A DNA stretch of 64,000 nt from Salinadaptatus halalkaliphilus (GTDB lineage: Archaea > Halobacteriota > Halobacteria > Halobacteriales > Natrialbaceae): NCBI RefSeq assembly GCF_006543045.1, contig NZ_RBZW01000055.1, positions 1 through 64,000 of the forward strand, read 5' to 3'. The translations under genes were made by a program, and so were the position numbers. The notes below the pieces were generated by a model, which was not told where the DNA came from, ran no database searches, and saw nothing but the letters and a program-made list of their open reading frames with translations. Positions 55,573-64,000 of this stretch are shown one piece after another. Within the stretch, counting starts at the first letter, position 1, and the number at the start of each line of letters is the position of its first letter.

Positions 55573-55891
55573 ATGGCAGACAACGGGACGCGGCAATCAG
55601 GCGACGCTGGTGAATCGGACGAATCGAGTACGATGCGGCGAACGATGCTCGAGGCTGCGGGCACGACGATGATTGCAGGCGCTGGACTCGCTGCGGGCCC
55701 CGGTTCGGCGACGGCACAGTGGTCCCGACGGCTACATCGACATCGACGTCACCGACAGCGTCGGCGACTACTTCGAGTTCCTCGGCGATAGTCTCGTCGG
55801 CGACGACCTCGCCAGCGCGATCGAGAACGGCGACGATGACGACGATGGCCCCGATAATGGTCTCGGTGACGACCGACTCGAGCAGCTTTGA
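55573..55891 (+). pseudogene. deleted and frameshifted paralogue of the Tat lipase-like protein
   Basis: Frame one (ATG 55573) gives a full Tat signal (TMRRTMLEAAGTTMIAGAGL ... GSATAQ). Frame two continues with DGYIDIDVTDSVGDYFEFLG then DSLVGDDLASAIENGDDDDD, matching the last 55 residues of the 54045 protein (YADIDVTDSVGNHFAFLGDD). The roughly 200 residues between signal and tail, including the Ser of the nucleophile elbow, are gone and the frame is shifted at the junction. Non-functional remnant. Confidence 0.8.
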
Positions 55892-55973
55892 ACCATCGAA
55901 CGGGCGATTCGACACTCGAGAGTCGGGTAGCCTCTCCGTCACCAACTCGGAACGGAACGATTACGCCCTCGCC

Positions 55974-57278
55974 TTACGGACTCAGACGCTGCCGATCTCG
56001 CGGGAAGAGTACAGCTTCGCGAATGTTCTCGAGGCCGAGGATCGTCATGATCAGGCGCTCGCCACCGAGGCCGAAGCCGGCGTGTGGCGGCATGCCGTAC
56101 TTGAACATCTTCGTGTAGTACTCGAACTCACTGGGATCGAGGCCCTGCTGTTCGAAGCCGTCGATGAGGTTGTCGTGGCGGTGTTCACGCTGGCCACCCG
56201 AGACCAGTTCCATCCGCGGGTGCATCAGGTCGAACCCGGTCGAGAGCTGTTCGTCGTCGTCGTGGTCTTTGATATAGAACGGCTTGATCTCGCTGGGCCA
56301 GTCGGTGATGAAGTAGTGGCCGCCGACGTCGTCACCGAGGGCCTCCTCGGCCGCCGTCGAGAGGTCGTCACCCCAGACGAGTTGCTCGTCGAGTTCGCCC
56401 GTCGCGTTGATGCGCTCGAGGGCTTCCTCGTAGCTGATGCGAGGGAAGCCGTCCTCGGGAACCTCGAAGTCCTCGGCGAGACCAAGGGCCTCGAGTTCCT
56501 CGCTGCAGTTCTCGGCGACGGCTTCGTAAGCGGCCGTGACGACCCCTTCGGCGACGTCCATGGCGTCGTCGGCCTGGCAGAACGCGCCCTCGAAATCGAT
56601 CGAGGTGGCTTCGTTGAGGTGTCGCGGCGTGTTGTGCTCTTCGGCGCGGAAGATCGGGCCGATCTCGAAGACCCGCTCGACGCTCGAGCCGGCGATCAGC
56701 TGCTTGAACAGCTGTGGCGACTGGTTCATGAACGCTTCCTCACCGAAGTAGGTGATCGGGAACAGTTCGGTGCCGCCTTCGGTCCCGGTCGCGACGATCT
56801 TCGGCGTCGTGATCTCGGTACAGTGGAACTGACGGAACTGCTCGCGAACGGCTCGCAGAATCTCCGCGCGAATCTCGAAGATCGCCTGGACCTCGTCCTT
56901 GCGCAGGTCGAGGGTGCGGTTGTCCAGTCGCGTCGAGATGTCGGCGTCGACCTTCCCGGAGGGGTCGAGGGGCAGTTCGGGGTCGGCCGCCGAGACGACC
57001 TCGAGTTCCGCGGGCGTAACCTCGACGCCGGTCGGCGCGCGAGGCTCTTCCTCGACCGCGCCGGTGACGCGAACGACGCTCTCTCGAGCGACATCGAGGC
57101 CGGTCTCGACGAGCCCGTCGTCCATCTCGTCTTTCTCGAACTTGATCTGGATCTTGCCGGTGGAATCCCGGAGAATCAGAAAGGCGATACCGCCGAGGTC
57201 GCGAATCTCGTGGACCCAGCCGGCGACCGTCGCGTCCTCGCCGGGCTCGGCGTCAGCAGTATAGGTTCTGTCCTGCAT
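55974..57278 (-). CDS. aspS: aspartyl-tRNA synthetase (archaeal type)
   Basis: 434 aa. N-terminal OB-fold anticodon-binding domain ([21 protein letters not shown]), class II catalytic core with motif 2 [25 protein letters not shown] and motif 3 [28 protein letters not shown]. Charges tRNA-Asp. Many archaeal enzymes of this type are non-discriminating and also charge tRNA-Asn when Asn-tRNA is made by transamidation. ATG start. Confidence 0.95.
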   Translation of the reverse strand: MQDRTYTADAEPGEDATVAGWVHEIRDLGGIAFLILRDSTGKIQIKFEKDEMDDGLVETGLDVARESVVRVTGAVEEEPRAPTGVEVTPAELEVVSAADPELPLDPSGKVDADISTRLDNRTLDLRKDEVQAIFEIRAEILRAVREQFRQFHCTEITTPKIVATGTEGGTELFPITYFGEEAFMNQSPQLFKQLIAGSSVERVFEIGPIFRAEEHNTPRHLNEATSIDFEGAFCQADDAMDVAEGVVTAAYEAVAENCSEELEALGLAEDFEVPEDGFPRISYEEALERINATGELDEQLVWGDDLSTAAEEALGDDVGGHYFITDWPSEIKPFYIKDHDDDEQLSTGFDLMHPRMELVSGGQREHRHDNLIDGFEQQGLDPSEFEYYTKMFKYGMPPHAGFGLGGERLIMTILGLENIREAVLFPRDRQRLSP

Positions 57279-57389
57279 ACCACCCGATTCACGCAGGCGA
57301 AACTTAAGCGCAACCGTTCGAGGCGAGTAACAGCCAGTGCCCTCGGTCGTTCGGTACAGAAGTGTTCACGGCCATCTATGAGGGGGGAC

Positions 57390-57475
57390 TGATACGGATT
57401 GCTGTAACGATTTACCGGCGCAACCGCCGTCCGGGTCGCGGTTGCGCCGGTAATGACTTACAGTAAACCGTATGA
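57390..57475. repeat. dispersed palindromic element, copy D
   Basis: TGATACGGATTGCTGTAACG, inner arms ACCGGCGCAACCGC and GCGGTTGCGCCGGT (perfect complements), outer right arm ACAGTAAACCGTATGA. It holds the last five codons and the stop of the VapB gene (minus strand), whose TAA is at 57458-57460. Confidence 0.85.
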
Positions 57476-57685
57476 ATCGTCGACGTCCGCTCTAAACGCG
57501 GTTGACCGATTACGGACCGTTTCGAGCTCGTCTCCGTCGACGAGTCCGATCAGCTCCCGAAGCGGATTCGATTCGTGTCGGGCGAGCAGTCGGTCGATCA
57601 CATCGCTGGTGCTCTCGTCGTCTCGCTTCGTCTGCAGAAGTCGCCGATACGTATCGGCATCGAAAGCACTAGTGTTCCTTCCCAT
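57458..57685 (-). CDS. VapB-like antitoxin, orphan
   Basis: 75 aa from ATG 57685 (MGRNTSAFDADTYRRLLQTK); an ATG 20 codons upstream is less likely. Short ribbon-helix-helix/AbrB-like N-terminus, then SDVIDRLLARHESNPLRELIGLVDGDELETV, as in VapB-type antitoxins of haloarchaea. No PIN toxin gene follows. The final residues SYGLL and the stop codon are coded by dispersed repeat copy D, so the original 3' end was apparently replaced. Confidence 0.6.
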   Translation of the reverse strand: MGRNTSAFDADTYRRLLQTKRDDESTSDVIDRLLARHESNPLRELIGLVDGDELETVRNRSTAFRADVDDSYGLL

Positions 57686-57778
57686 CTCGTCGTTTTCGTT
57701 CACGGTGTAACTCAGTATATTGGTTTCGCCGCTCGAGTCGACCACGACGGATTTGACGCTCCAGACCGTGCTAGCAAT

Positions 57779-58576
57779 ATGGACGACCTCGAGTCACTCG
57801 CCGCCGCCGTCGACGGAACCGATTCGGTCGTCGCGTTCACCGGCGCCGGTATCTCCGCGCCCTCGGGCGTGCCGACCTTCCGCGGCGACGACGGCGTCTG
57901 GGACCGCTTCGACGAGGGACAGTTCGAGTATGGCCGCTTTCAGCGCGACCCCGCCGGCTTCTGGGAGGATCGCCTCGAGCTGCAGGCGGTGATGTTCGAC
58001 GAGGAGTACGAACCGAACGCCGGCCACGTGGCGCTGGCCGATCTGGCAGCCGAGGGTATCCTCGATGGCATTCTCACGCAGAACACCGACGGGTTACACC
58101 GGGAAGCAGTACGATCCGTTACCGACGCCGACGGTGGAGATCGGCGGACGGACGCCGACTCGGAGACGCCGATCCTCGAACTACACGGCAACTCCCAGCG
58201 CGTGCGCTGTGTGGAGTGTGGGCAACGCCAAGACAACGACACCATCACCGAGCGCGTCGAGGACGGCGAGGTGCCGCCCCGATGTGAGTGTGGCGGCGTC
58301 TACAAACCGGATGTCGTCCTCTTCGGCGAACAGCTCCCGGCGACGGTGCTACAGCGGGCTCGCTCGCTCACCCGCGAGAGCGATGTCTTTCTCGCGATCG
58401 GCTCCTCGCTGGTCGTCGAACCCGCGGCGTCCCTGCCCCGTATCGCCAACTCGACCGGCGCGACCGTCGCCGTCGTCAACCTCGAGGCGACGCCCTGCGA
58501 TAGCATCGCCGACGTCCGCTGTCGGGAGGACGTCACCGAGGCGCTGCCGCGGTTCCGAGATGCCGTCGATCCGTAG
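57779..58576 (+). CDS. NAD-dependent protein deacylase (Sir2)
   Basis: 265 aa from ATG 57779. Rossmann and small zinc domain of sirtuins: VVAFTGAGISAPSGVPTFRG, LTQNTDGLHREA, ILELHGNSQRVRC with the first Cys pair CVEC and the second CEC, VVLFGEQLP, and IGSSLVVEPAASLP. Removes acyl groups from Lys with NAD consumption; a chromatin or metabolic protein target is likely. A likely disordered Asp-rich insertion lies near 115-130. Confidence 0.92.
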   Translation: MDDLESLAAAVDGTDSVVAFTGAGISAPSGVPTFRGDDGVWDRFDEGQFEYGRFQRDPAGFWEDRLELQAVMFDEEYEPNAGHVALADLAAEGILDGILTQNTDGLHREAVRSVTDADGGDRRTDADSETPILELHGNSQRVRCVECGQRQDNDTITERVEDGEVPPRCECGGVYKPDVVLFGEQLPATVLQRARSLTRESDVFLAIGSSLVVEPAASLPRIANSTGATVAVVNLEATPCDSIADVRCREDVTEALPRFRDAVDP

Positions 58577-58677
58577 TCCACGGCCCCGCTCGGACACCGC
58601 TGGCGAGGTACAGCGGCGCTCCAGGACGGCTGAAACTGTAAACAGTTATCCGACTGGGTCCGCAATCTCACCCCAAG

Positions 58678-59421
58678 ATGGCCAAGGACGTCAAGCCGAC
58701 CCGCAAGAACTTGATGGAGATCGAGGATCGGATCGAACTCTCCGAACGCGGGCACGGCACGCTCGAGAAGAAACGGGACGGGCTGATCATGGAGTTCATG
58801 GACATTCTGGACAAGGCCCAGGACGTTCGTGGCGACCTCGCCGACGACTACGAGGACGCCCAGAAGAAGATCAACATGGCACGAGCCATGGAAGGCGACG
58901 TCGCCGTCCGCGGCGCCGCCGCTGCGCTGCAGGAACACCCCGAGATCACTACCGAGTCGAAAAACATCATGGGTGTCGTCGTCCCGCAGATCGAATCCTC
59001 GCGCGTCTCGAAGGGTCTCGACGAACGCGGCTACGGGATCATGGGCACCTCCGCCCGCATCGACGAGGCCGCCGAAGCCTACGAAGACCTTTTGGAGAGC
59101 ATCATCCTCGCCGCCGAAGTCGAGACGGCGATGAAGAAGATGCTCCGGGAGATCGAAACCACCAAGCGCCGTGTCAATGCGCTCGAGTTCAAACTCCTGC
59201 CCGAACTCTACGATGGCCAGGAGTACATCGAGCAGGCCCTCGAAGAACAGGAACGCGAGGAGACGTTCCGCCTGAAAAAGATCAAAGAGAAGAAAGAAGC
59301 CGAAGAGAAAGCCGAGAAGGAAGCAGAAGCAGCCGAGGCAGAAGCGGCCGAGGCCGACCAGGACGACCGCGAGGACAGCCAGCCGGATACCGCCGCCCAA
59401 TCCCCGACGGCCAACGAGTAA
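58678..59421 (+). CDS. atpD: V/A-type ATP synthase subunit D
   Basis: 247 aa. Central-stalk rotor subunit, paired with subunit F. N-terminal helix [37 protein letters not shown], central region [38 protein letters not shown], and [36 protein letters not shown] at the C-terminal coiled coil. A Glu/Ala-rich tail of about 45 residues is extra compared with bacterial or eukaryotic forms. No other atp genes lie adjacent, so the subunit stands apart from the main operon. Confidence 0.95.
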   Translation: MAKDVKPTRKNLMEIEDRIELSERGHGTLEKKRDGLIMEFMDILDKAQDVRGDLADDYEDAQKKINMARAMEGDVAVRGAAAALQEHPEITTESKNIMGVVVPQIESSRVSKGLDERGYGIMGTSARIDEAAEAYEDLLESIILAAEVETAMKKMLREIETTKRRVNALEFKLLPELYDGQEYIEQALEEQEREETFRLKKIKEKKEAEEKAEKEAEAAEAEAAEADQDDREDSQPDTAAQSPTANE

Positions 59422-59442
59422 CCTTCGAGCCAGTTTTCAGCT

Positions 59443-59844
59443 ATGAGTTGCCCGGTGTGTGAGTCGTCGCCGATCCCGTTTTCGGTCCCCGACCAGTACC
59501 GCGAGCACGTCGCCGACGGTGGGGCGACCGTCGCATTCTGCCCTCGCTGTCTGACACTCGAGCCGACAGCATCGGAATCACCATCGACAGGAAAGCCCGA
59601 CTTCGGTCGCGTCAGCGATGCGTTCCCGACGAATCCGGATCGGGCGATTGCGCTCGCGATCGTCCTCGACCTGTCGTCGTCGCTTGCGACCAATCGGGCG
59701 GCGATCGAATCGCTGCTTCGGGACGTCGAACGAGCGGGAACCGACCCGCTACTGGTTATCGACCGACTCGTCGCCGATCCTGGGGTCGATCCGGCGATGG
59801 ATCTCGAGCGTCGGTTACACCAACTCGAACAACTGTTGTACTGA
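59443..59844 (+). CDS. small zinc-ribbon protein (DUF6276-like)
   Basis: 133 aa, ATG start. Two Cys-x2-Cys knuckles: MSCPVCESSPIPFSVPD and AFCPRCLTLEP form a zinc ribbon at the N-terminus, followed by three helices (AIALAIVLDLSSSLATNRAA). Typical haloarchaeal DUF6276 layout; function unknown. The TGA stop (59842-59844) is the first part of TGATACGG, the left end of the dispersed repeat family. Confidence 0.7.
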   Translation: MSCPVCESSPIPFSVPDQYREHVADGGATVAFCPRCLTLEPTASESPSTGKPDFGRVSDAFPTNPDRAIALAIVLDLSSSLATNRAAIESLLRDVERAGTDPLLVIDRLVADPGVDPAMDLERRLHQLEQLLY

Positions 59845-59868
59845 TACGGAACACCAGGTCGTACGATG

Positions 59869-59948
59869 GGGTTTACTGTCGGACAGTACCGGTGCAACCG
59901 CGCTCGGGTGGCGGTTACGCCGGGGCATCGTTACAGCAATCCGTATGA
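59869..59948. repeat. dispersed palindromic element, copy E (inverted, degenerate)
   Basis: Reverse-oriented copy: right end ACAGCAATCCGTATGA, inner arms ACCGGTGCAACCGC and GCGGTTACGCCGG, left outer arm GTTTACTGTC. A loose TGATACGG at 59842 forms the stop codon of the preceding gene, suggesting the element originally began there and suffered a rearrangement. Confidence 0.65.
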
Positions 59949-59983
59949 GGCATGGATCGGCGACCGCAAAACGAACGGCCGGG

Positions 59984-60376
59984 CTACTTCCCGGTCGGCT
60001 GCACCGAGCCTTTGACCGCCTGTTTGACCTGCAGGGCGGCACTCGCGGCGAGCCCGCGAGCGACTTCGTCGCGTTCGGTGTCGGTGATGAGTTCCTCGGT
60101 TCCCTCCTCGAAGTCCGGCGTAAAGCCGGCACTGACGGCGTGGCCGACGGGTGGTCGGACCGCGACGGTCACCTGCGGGCCGCTCATGCCACTCGAGACG
60201 TCGGCGTCGACGACGTACTCGTCGGGGAGGAACTCGCGCGTCTGTGCGGCGATTCGCGAGACATCGCGATGAAGCGATCGTTTCTGTGTGGTCGAGAGAT
60301 TCGGAACGTCCGCCGCGGCACGCTGACCAGCAGCTGTCTCTCCAGGCAGCCCTCCGTACGGCGTATTTCCGTTCAT
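59984..60376 (-). CDS. DUF5811-type haloarchaeal protein
   Basis: 130 aa, ATG start. Begins MNGNTPYGGLPGETAAGQRA, the usual start of a family annotated DUF5811. The rest is a small alpha/beta protein with DADVSSGMSGPQVTVAVRPPVGHAVSAGFTPD, GTEELITDTERDEVARGLAASAALQVKQAV. No catalytic motif recognised. Unknown function, conserved across haloarchaea. Confidence 0.7.
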   Translation of the reverse strand: MNGNTPYGGLPGETAAGQRAAADVPNLSTTQKRSLHRDVSRIAAQTREFLPDEYVVDADVSSGMSGPQVTVAVRPPVGHAVSAGFTPDFEEGTEELITDTERDEVARGLAASAALQVKQAVKGSVQPTGK

Positions 60377-60483
60377 GAGAAGTGTGTGACCGTCACAACG
60401 AGCCGATGGGTCAAAAGGGTTCGCCTTCGATCAATCCGCGTCGTCGCAGCGTGTGCTCGCGGATCGCACGGGGTTCTCGAGGC

Positions 60484-60963
60484 TTAGAGAATCGGATCGC
60501 TCTCGCCGTAGACCGCGAGGACGACTGCCGTGGTGTACGTTCCGGCGTCCGCCTGACAGCTCTCGACGGCGACCCGAGGATCGCCGAATGGCCACTCCCT
60601 GAGTTGCTGTCCCGACTCGAGACCCTCACGAACGCGGCGTTCGACGGCCTCGCGGCCCATCTCACCCGAGGTCTCGTAGAACAGTCCCGGCCCGCCGTCG
60701 ACGGACTGTGACCACGCGAGCGCCGCGCTCACGCGACCCGGATCGGCGGTCGTCGCTCGAGCCTCGACGACGGTCAGGCGTTCGCCGGCCGGGCCGAGAT
60801 CGGGGGCGGTGCCGACGGCCTCGACATCGACATCGGCAGGGATGACGGAGGAGACCGAGACGAGATTGTAGTTCTCGACGCCCGCGGCCGCGAGTGCGGC
60901 GTCGTAGGAGGCCATCGACGTGGGGGCCGATGCCGACCCCCAGACGACTCGAATCGTGCTCAT
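60484..60963 (-). CDS. pdaD: pyruvoyl-dependent arginine decarboxylase
   Basis: 159 aa. Self-cleaves at Ser38-Ser39 inside LVSVSSVIP to make the beta and alpha chains with an N-terminal pyruvoyl group. Other family segments: TTADPGRVSAALAWSQSVDGGPGLFYETSG and the C-terminal TYTTAVVLAVYGE. Makes agmatine from arginine, the start of archaeal polyamine synthesis, which feeds deoxyhypusine synthase at 51887. Confidence 0.92.
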   Translation of the reverse strand: MSTIRVVWGSASAPTSMASYDAALAAAGVENYNLVSVSSVIPADVDVEAVGTAPDLGPAGERLTVVEARATTADPGRVSAALAWSQSVDGGPGLFYETSGEMGREAVERRVREGLESGQQLREWPFGDPRVAVESCQADAGTYTTAVVLAVYGESDPIL

Positions 60964-61109
60964 AGTCGCGTTCGGGGTTCGACGGCGTAAGGGGTTGCGA
61001 TTCGTACGGACTACGAGGGTGTCATAGAACTATTCGCGTAGAATTGTTTTCACTTCGGTTTCGGTGAACCAACTGATACGTAGATCTGTATATCTCCCAT
61101 TAAATATAA

Positions 61110-61340
61110 ATGGCCACTCATTTAAAAGATTATATGAGCATTCTGTGGCAACTCGGATACGTCATAGCTGTCGTCCTTGGTCTTGCCTACGTTATACTTC
61201 CGAAGAGAATTCACACGTTTGGATTTGAGTTCCTTCGGCGTTCATCATCTGACCAATCTGAAGAGTCCAACACCCCTGTCTGGCTTTATCGCGGATTGGG
61301 TGTGCTATTTTTATTCATCGGCGTAACAGGATTCCTCTAA
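61110..61340 (+). CDS. small two-TM membrane protein
   Basis: 76 aa. Two hydrophobic segments (LGYVIAVVLGLAYVIL and WLYRGLGVLFLFIGVTGFL) joined by a polar loop RRSSSDQSEESN. The gene and the upstream 146 bp are A+T richer than the surroundings (TATATCT at 61090 is a possible promoter), which hints at transfer. Function unknown. Confidence 0.6.
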   Translation: MATHLKDYMSILWQLGYVIAVVLGLAYVILPKRIHTFGFEFLRRSSSDQSEESNTPVWLYRGLGVLFLFIGVTGFL

Positions 61341-61410
61341 GAGGTATGTCACCTGAACTTACCGTTCGTCGGGTAGCCACAGAGAGGGTATGCGAACGGT
61401 TCTACGACAC

Positions 61411-61492
61411 CCACACGGACTACTGGAAGTCGTTACCGGAGCGTCAGCAGGTCGGCTCGCGGTCGCTCCGGTAGTTACAGCAGACCGTATCA
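61411..61492. repeat. dispersed palindromic element, copy F (degenerate)
   Basis: ACACGGACTACTGGAAGTCG ... TCGCGGTCGCTCCGGT ... ACAGCAGACCGTATCA: outer arms and right inner arm match the family, the rest is eroded. It sits in the 337-bp gap between the small membrane protein and the CPBP gene; I see nothing else in that gap. Confidence 0.55.
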
Positions 61493-61645
61493 GGGCGGCG
61501 CTACGCCGAAGTCGATGTGATACTGGAAGACGGTTCGTAGTCCGGTTAGCGACCGAACAGAACCGCTCTACGGCCGTAGCCCAACGACCTCCAATCGCGT
61601 CGAATCAGCTTCTCGTGTCGTGGAACTCGGAGACGGATACGACAA

Positions 61646-61655
61646 CATATAATAG
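61646..61655 (+). promoter_or_regulatory. TATA box of the CPBP protease gene
   Basis: CATATAATAG centred about 28 nt before the ATG at 61678 and 19 nt before the ATG at 61669; the spacing favours 61678 as the translated start of a leaderless mRNA. Confidence 0.4.
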
Positions 61656-61677
61656 TTATCATAAGAACATGTTCGCC

Positions 61678-62622
61678 ATGAGACCAAGTGCGTACTCGCG
61701 GTGGCTGCTACGAGGAGACGACGCGTCGAACCGAATTCGGTCCATCTGGCGAATCGGCGTTCCGATCGTGGCTACGTTCGTCGTCGGTGGTATCGCCGTC
61801 CCTGGCACCGTGTCCCAACTCTTTTCGCTTGGGACCCTCTCGATGGCGTTCGTCAGTAACGCGTCGTTCGCCCTCGCAGCGCTCGGAGCGCTGGTTCTCG
61901 CCGCGCGCTATCTCGATCACCGACCGCTCCGTGCGTACGGGTTCGTCTTCGCTCGAGCGTGGTGGGCCGACCTCGTTGCTGGGGTGGTAGTCGGTGGTGT
62001 CCTCGTCGGGACAGCGTTCGGTCTCGCGTACCGTCTCGAGTGGGTCACCGTCCTCGACGTGTGGTCGACCGGAGATGCCGGCACCTTCGCTGGAGGGATC
62101 GTCCTCATGCTCGTCATCATGTTGTGCGTCGGATTCTGGGAAGAGGCAATATTTCGGGGCGTCGTCGTGACGAACGTCGCCGAAGGTCTTCGGACACAGC
62201 TTTCGTCCCCACAGGCGCTGGTCGGAGCCTGGACGGTGAGCACCGTCCTGTTCGGTGTTGTTCACCTCCCGCTCGGAACCGTTCCGGGCGATGCATCGCC
62301 CGTCGGAATGCTCGCCGTGTGGCTCTCGCTTGGCGGACTGCTGGGTCTCGCGTACATCTTCTCGGGCCAACTGGCGCTTCCAATCGGGATCCACTTCGCC
62401 GTGAACTACGCGACGAATAGCGTCTTTTTCGGCGGTGACCTGTTCCCGACCGTTCTCCGGACAGAAATTACGGCTCCGGAACTGTGGCATCCGATCGCTG
62501 GTCTCACGATGGTCCCCGGTCTCCTCGTCGCCTTCGGGCTCGTGATCGCGTGGTGTTACTGGCGGCGGGGTGAATCGGTGCTCGCCGTTCACATCTCGGA
62601 ACGGCCGTCGAGAACGCCGTAA
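61678..62622 (+). CDS. CPBP-family intramembrane metalloprotease
   Basis: 314 aa from ATG 61678 (MRPSAYSRWLL). Eight or so TMs, with the CPBP motifs in the second half: FWEEAIFRGVVVTNVAE (Glu-Glu-x3-Arg), VLFGVVHLPLG (Phe-x3-His) and LPIGIHFAVNYATNSVFF (His-x3-Asn). These are the metal and catalytic residues of the CAAX/bacteriocin-processing (Abi, DUF2324-like) proteases. Substrate unknown. Ends 14 bp before the convergent PAN gene. Confidence 0.87.
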   Translation: MRPSAYSRWLLRGDDASNRIRSIWRIGVPIVATFVVGGIAVPGTVSQLFSLGTLSMAFVSNASFALAALGALVLAARYLDHRPLRAYGFVFARAWWADLVAGVVVGGVLVGTAFGLAYRLEWVTVLDVWSTGDAGTFAGGIVLMLVIMLCVGFWEEAIFRGVVVTNVAEGLRTQLSSPQALVGAWTVSTVLFGVVHLPLGTVPGDASPVGMLAVWLSLGGLLGLAYIFSGQLALPIGIHFAVNYATNSVFFGGDLFPTVLRTEITAPELWHPIAGLTMVPGLLVAFGLVIAWCYWRRGESVLAVHISERPSRTP

Positions 62623-62636
62623 CCGACCGATTGCGA

Positions 62637-63869
62637 TTACTGGTAGAAGTAGCCCGCAGAGGAGACGACATCGCTCGAGTCGTCGTTTTCGATCTTCTCG
62701 AAGGCCTCGAGGAAGTCCTGGTGACGGACCTCCTCGCGGTCGTTACGGATGGCGAACATGCCGGCTTCGGTGGCGAGACTTTCGATTTCGGCCCCGGAGT
62801 AGCCCTCGGTATCGTCGGCGAGCTCGGCGAACTCGACGTCGTCGGCGACGTTCATGCCGCGGCTGTGGATCTCGAGGATCTGTTCGCGGCCGTCGCGGTC
62901 GGGTTCGGGGACTTCGATGAGACGGTCGAAGCGGCCGGGCCGAAGGATGGCACGATCGAGCATGTCGAAGCGGTTAGTGGCGGCGATGATACGGATCTCG
63001 CCGCGAGCTTCGAACCCGTCCATCTCCGAGAGCAACTGCATCATGGTGCGTTGAACCTCGGCGTCGCCGGAGGTTTTCGACTCCGTGCGTGTGGTCGCGA
63101 TGGCGTCGATCTCGTCGATGAAGATGATGGCGGGTTCGCGCTCGCGGGCCATCTCGAAGAGGTCCCGAACGAGCCGCGAGCCCTCGCCGATGAACTTCCG
63201 GACGAGTTCGGAGCCGGCCATCTTGATGAACGTGGCGTCGGTCTTGTTGGCGACGGCTTTCGCGAGCATCGTCTTGCCGGTTCCGGGCGGTCCGTAGAGC
63301 AAGACCCCGCTCGGGGGCTCGATGCCGACCTCCTCGAAAATTTCGGGGTCGGCCAGTGGCTGTTCGACGGCTTCGCGAACTTCCCGAACCTGTTCGTCGA
63401 TGCCGCCGATATCCTCGTAGCCGACGGCGGGCTTTTCGGTGATCTCCATCGACTGGGCACGCGCGTCGGTTTCTGCATCCAGAATTCGCTGGATCGCAAA
63501 GGAGTCGTTGACCGCGACGCGGTCGCCAGCCTCGACGCGGTCTGCCATCCGCGAGGAGACCTCGGTGAGCACCTCCTGGTTGTTGCCGTGCTGTTTGACG
63601 ACGACCTCACCGTCGTCCATCACGTCCTCGACGGTCGCGATGTACAGCGACGAACTCTTCAGCGTCTCGTTTTCACGCTCGACGCGGTCGACCTTCTCGC
63701 GCAGACCCTGCCGGCGATCCTCGGCCTCCTCGAGTTGGCTCTCGAGTTGTTCGTGGACATCGACGAGATCCGCGTAGTGACCACGAAGCGCCTCGAGTCG
63801 CTCGTCGTCGGGGAGATCGGGATCGATATCGCGATGAGGTCGGTCGGGGAGAGACGGGCTTCGAGACAT
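62637..63869 (-). CDS. pan: proteasome-activating nucleotidase (PAN)
   Basis: 410 aa. AAA+ unfoldase of the archaeal 20S proteasome. N-terminal coiled coil (about 22-70), OB domain (about 75-130, SSLYIATVEDVMDDGEVVVK), Walker A GPPGTGKT at 193-200, Walker B IIFIDEIDAI, ARILRPGRFD-type Arg finger region (DRAILRPGRFD), and C-terminal Phe-Tyr-Gln, a HbYX motif that opens the proteasome gate. One of two PANs often present in haloarchaea (A or B not decided). Confidence 0.94.
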   Translation of the reverse strand: MSRSPSLPDRPHRDIDPDLPDDERLEALRGHYADLVDVHEQLESQLEEAEDRRQGLREKVDRVERENETLKSSSLYIATVEDVMDDGEVVVKQHGNNQEVLTEVSSRMADRVEAGDRVAVNDSFAIQRILDAETDARAQSMEITEKPAVGYEDIGGIDEQVREVREAVEQPLADPEIFEEVGIEPPSGVLLYGPPGTGKTMLAKAVANKTDATFIKMAGSELVRKFIGEGSRLVRDLFEMAREREPAIIFIDEIDAIATTRTESKTSGDAEVQRTMMQLLSEMDGFEARGEIRIIAATNRFDMLDRAILRPGRFDRLIEVPEPDRDGREQILEIHSRGMNVADDVEFAELADDTEGYSGAEIESLATEAGMFAIRNDREEVRHQDFLEAFEKIENDDSSDVVSSAGYFYQ

Positions 63870-63959
63870 CCTGACGTGAACCGATAAGTTCTCGGTGATA
63901 AATGTGCCTTTGGGTCGCGGTCGGTTTTCGGGAGAGCGATACTTCCGATCGACGACTGC

Positions 63960-64000
63960 TCACTCGAGCAACGCGTCCATCTCCTCGAGACGTCGGCCGT
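63960..64000 (-). CDS. C-terminal end of a gene leaving the window
   Basis: On the minus strand a TGA at 63960-63962 ends an open frame with residues GRRLEEMDALLE. The acidic, helical tail looks genuine, but only 12 codons are in view. The upstream part lies beyond 64000, so no product can be named. Confidence 0.35.
   Translation of the reverse strand, partial: GRRLEEMDALLE

Overview
The window is chromosomal DNA from a halophilic archaeon (class Halobacteria). G+C is high and the proteins are strongly acidic. The housekeeping set is archaeal: PAN proteasomal ATPase, deoxyhypusine synthase, pantoate kinase, Trm56 tRNA methyltransferase, V/A-type ATPase subunit D, archaeal AspRS, pyruvoyl arginine decarboxylase and many haloarchaea-only DUFs. 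Several genes have a TATA box 20-30 nt before the start codon, as in leaderless haloarchaeal transcripts. A natrialbacean (Natrinema/Haloterrigena-like) host is a guess. No rRNA, intact tRNA or CRISPR array is present.

Layout. 1-3719: right end of an integrated virus or integrative element, more A+T rich, with a terminase-small-subunit-like protein, a PhiH1-type repressor, an unknown 280-aa protein and a tyrosine integrase, closed by a duplicated 3' tRNA end (attachment site). 4026-25890: mostly core genes (oxidoreductases, a MutS-family ATPase, two MFS carriers, a TetR-flanked RND/MMPL export operon, XTPase, ArsR/ArsM, a PIN-like gene with a 37-aa partner, a MOT1-type transporter, ThiD). A HAD phosphatase there is a pseudogene with two lesions. 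26149-31746: A+T-richer accessory block with a Tat-exported protein, a frameshifted partner and four tandem PQQ-type beta-propeller lipoproteins, the last one truncated. These copies are mosaics of almost identical and diverged segments. 31797-46659: amino-acid permeases mixed with universal stress proteins (one permease carries two Usp domains), a chemoreceptor tail fragment, MutS, an acyl-CoA synthetase, Trm56, HxlR and a D-amino-acid-oxidase-type enzyme. 46711-64000: an ABC exporter whose permease is fused to a PrsW-like protease domain, deoxyhypusine synthase, pantoate kinase, a Tat-exported lipase-like protein followed by its deleted paralogue, AspRS, an orphan VapB, Sir2, AtpD, pyruvoyl arginine decarboxylase, a CPBP protease and PAN.

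Two signals cut across these regions. (1) A dispersed, imperfectly palindromic element of about 85 bp occurs in at least seven near-complete copies plus fragments (9831, 34355/34401, 46711/46797, 57390, 59869, 61411; a solo end at 31732). Its outer arm, read as TGATACGG, repeatedly supplies or overlaps the stop codon of the adjoining gene. (2) Gene decay is frequent: HAD, the 27177 partner gene, PQQ copy 4, the chemoreceptor tail, a Bat-type regulator and the lipase paralogue all look broken. The strongest candidates for undescribed biology are the stop-codon-associated palindromic element family and the recombining propeller-lipoprotein cassette.
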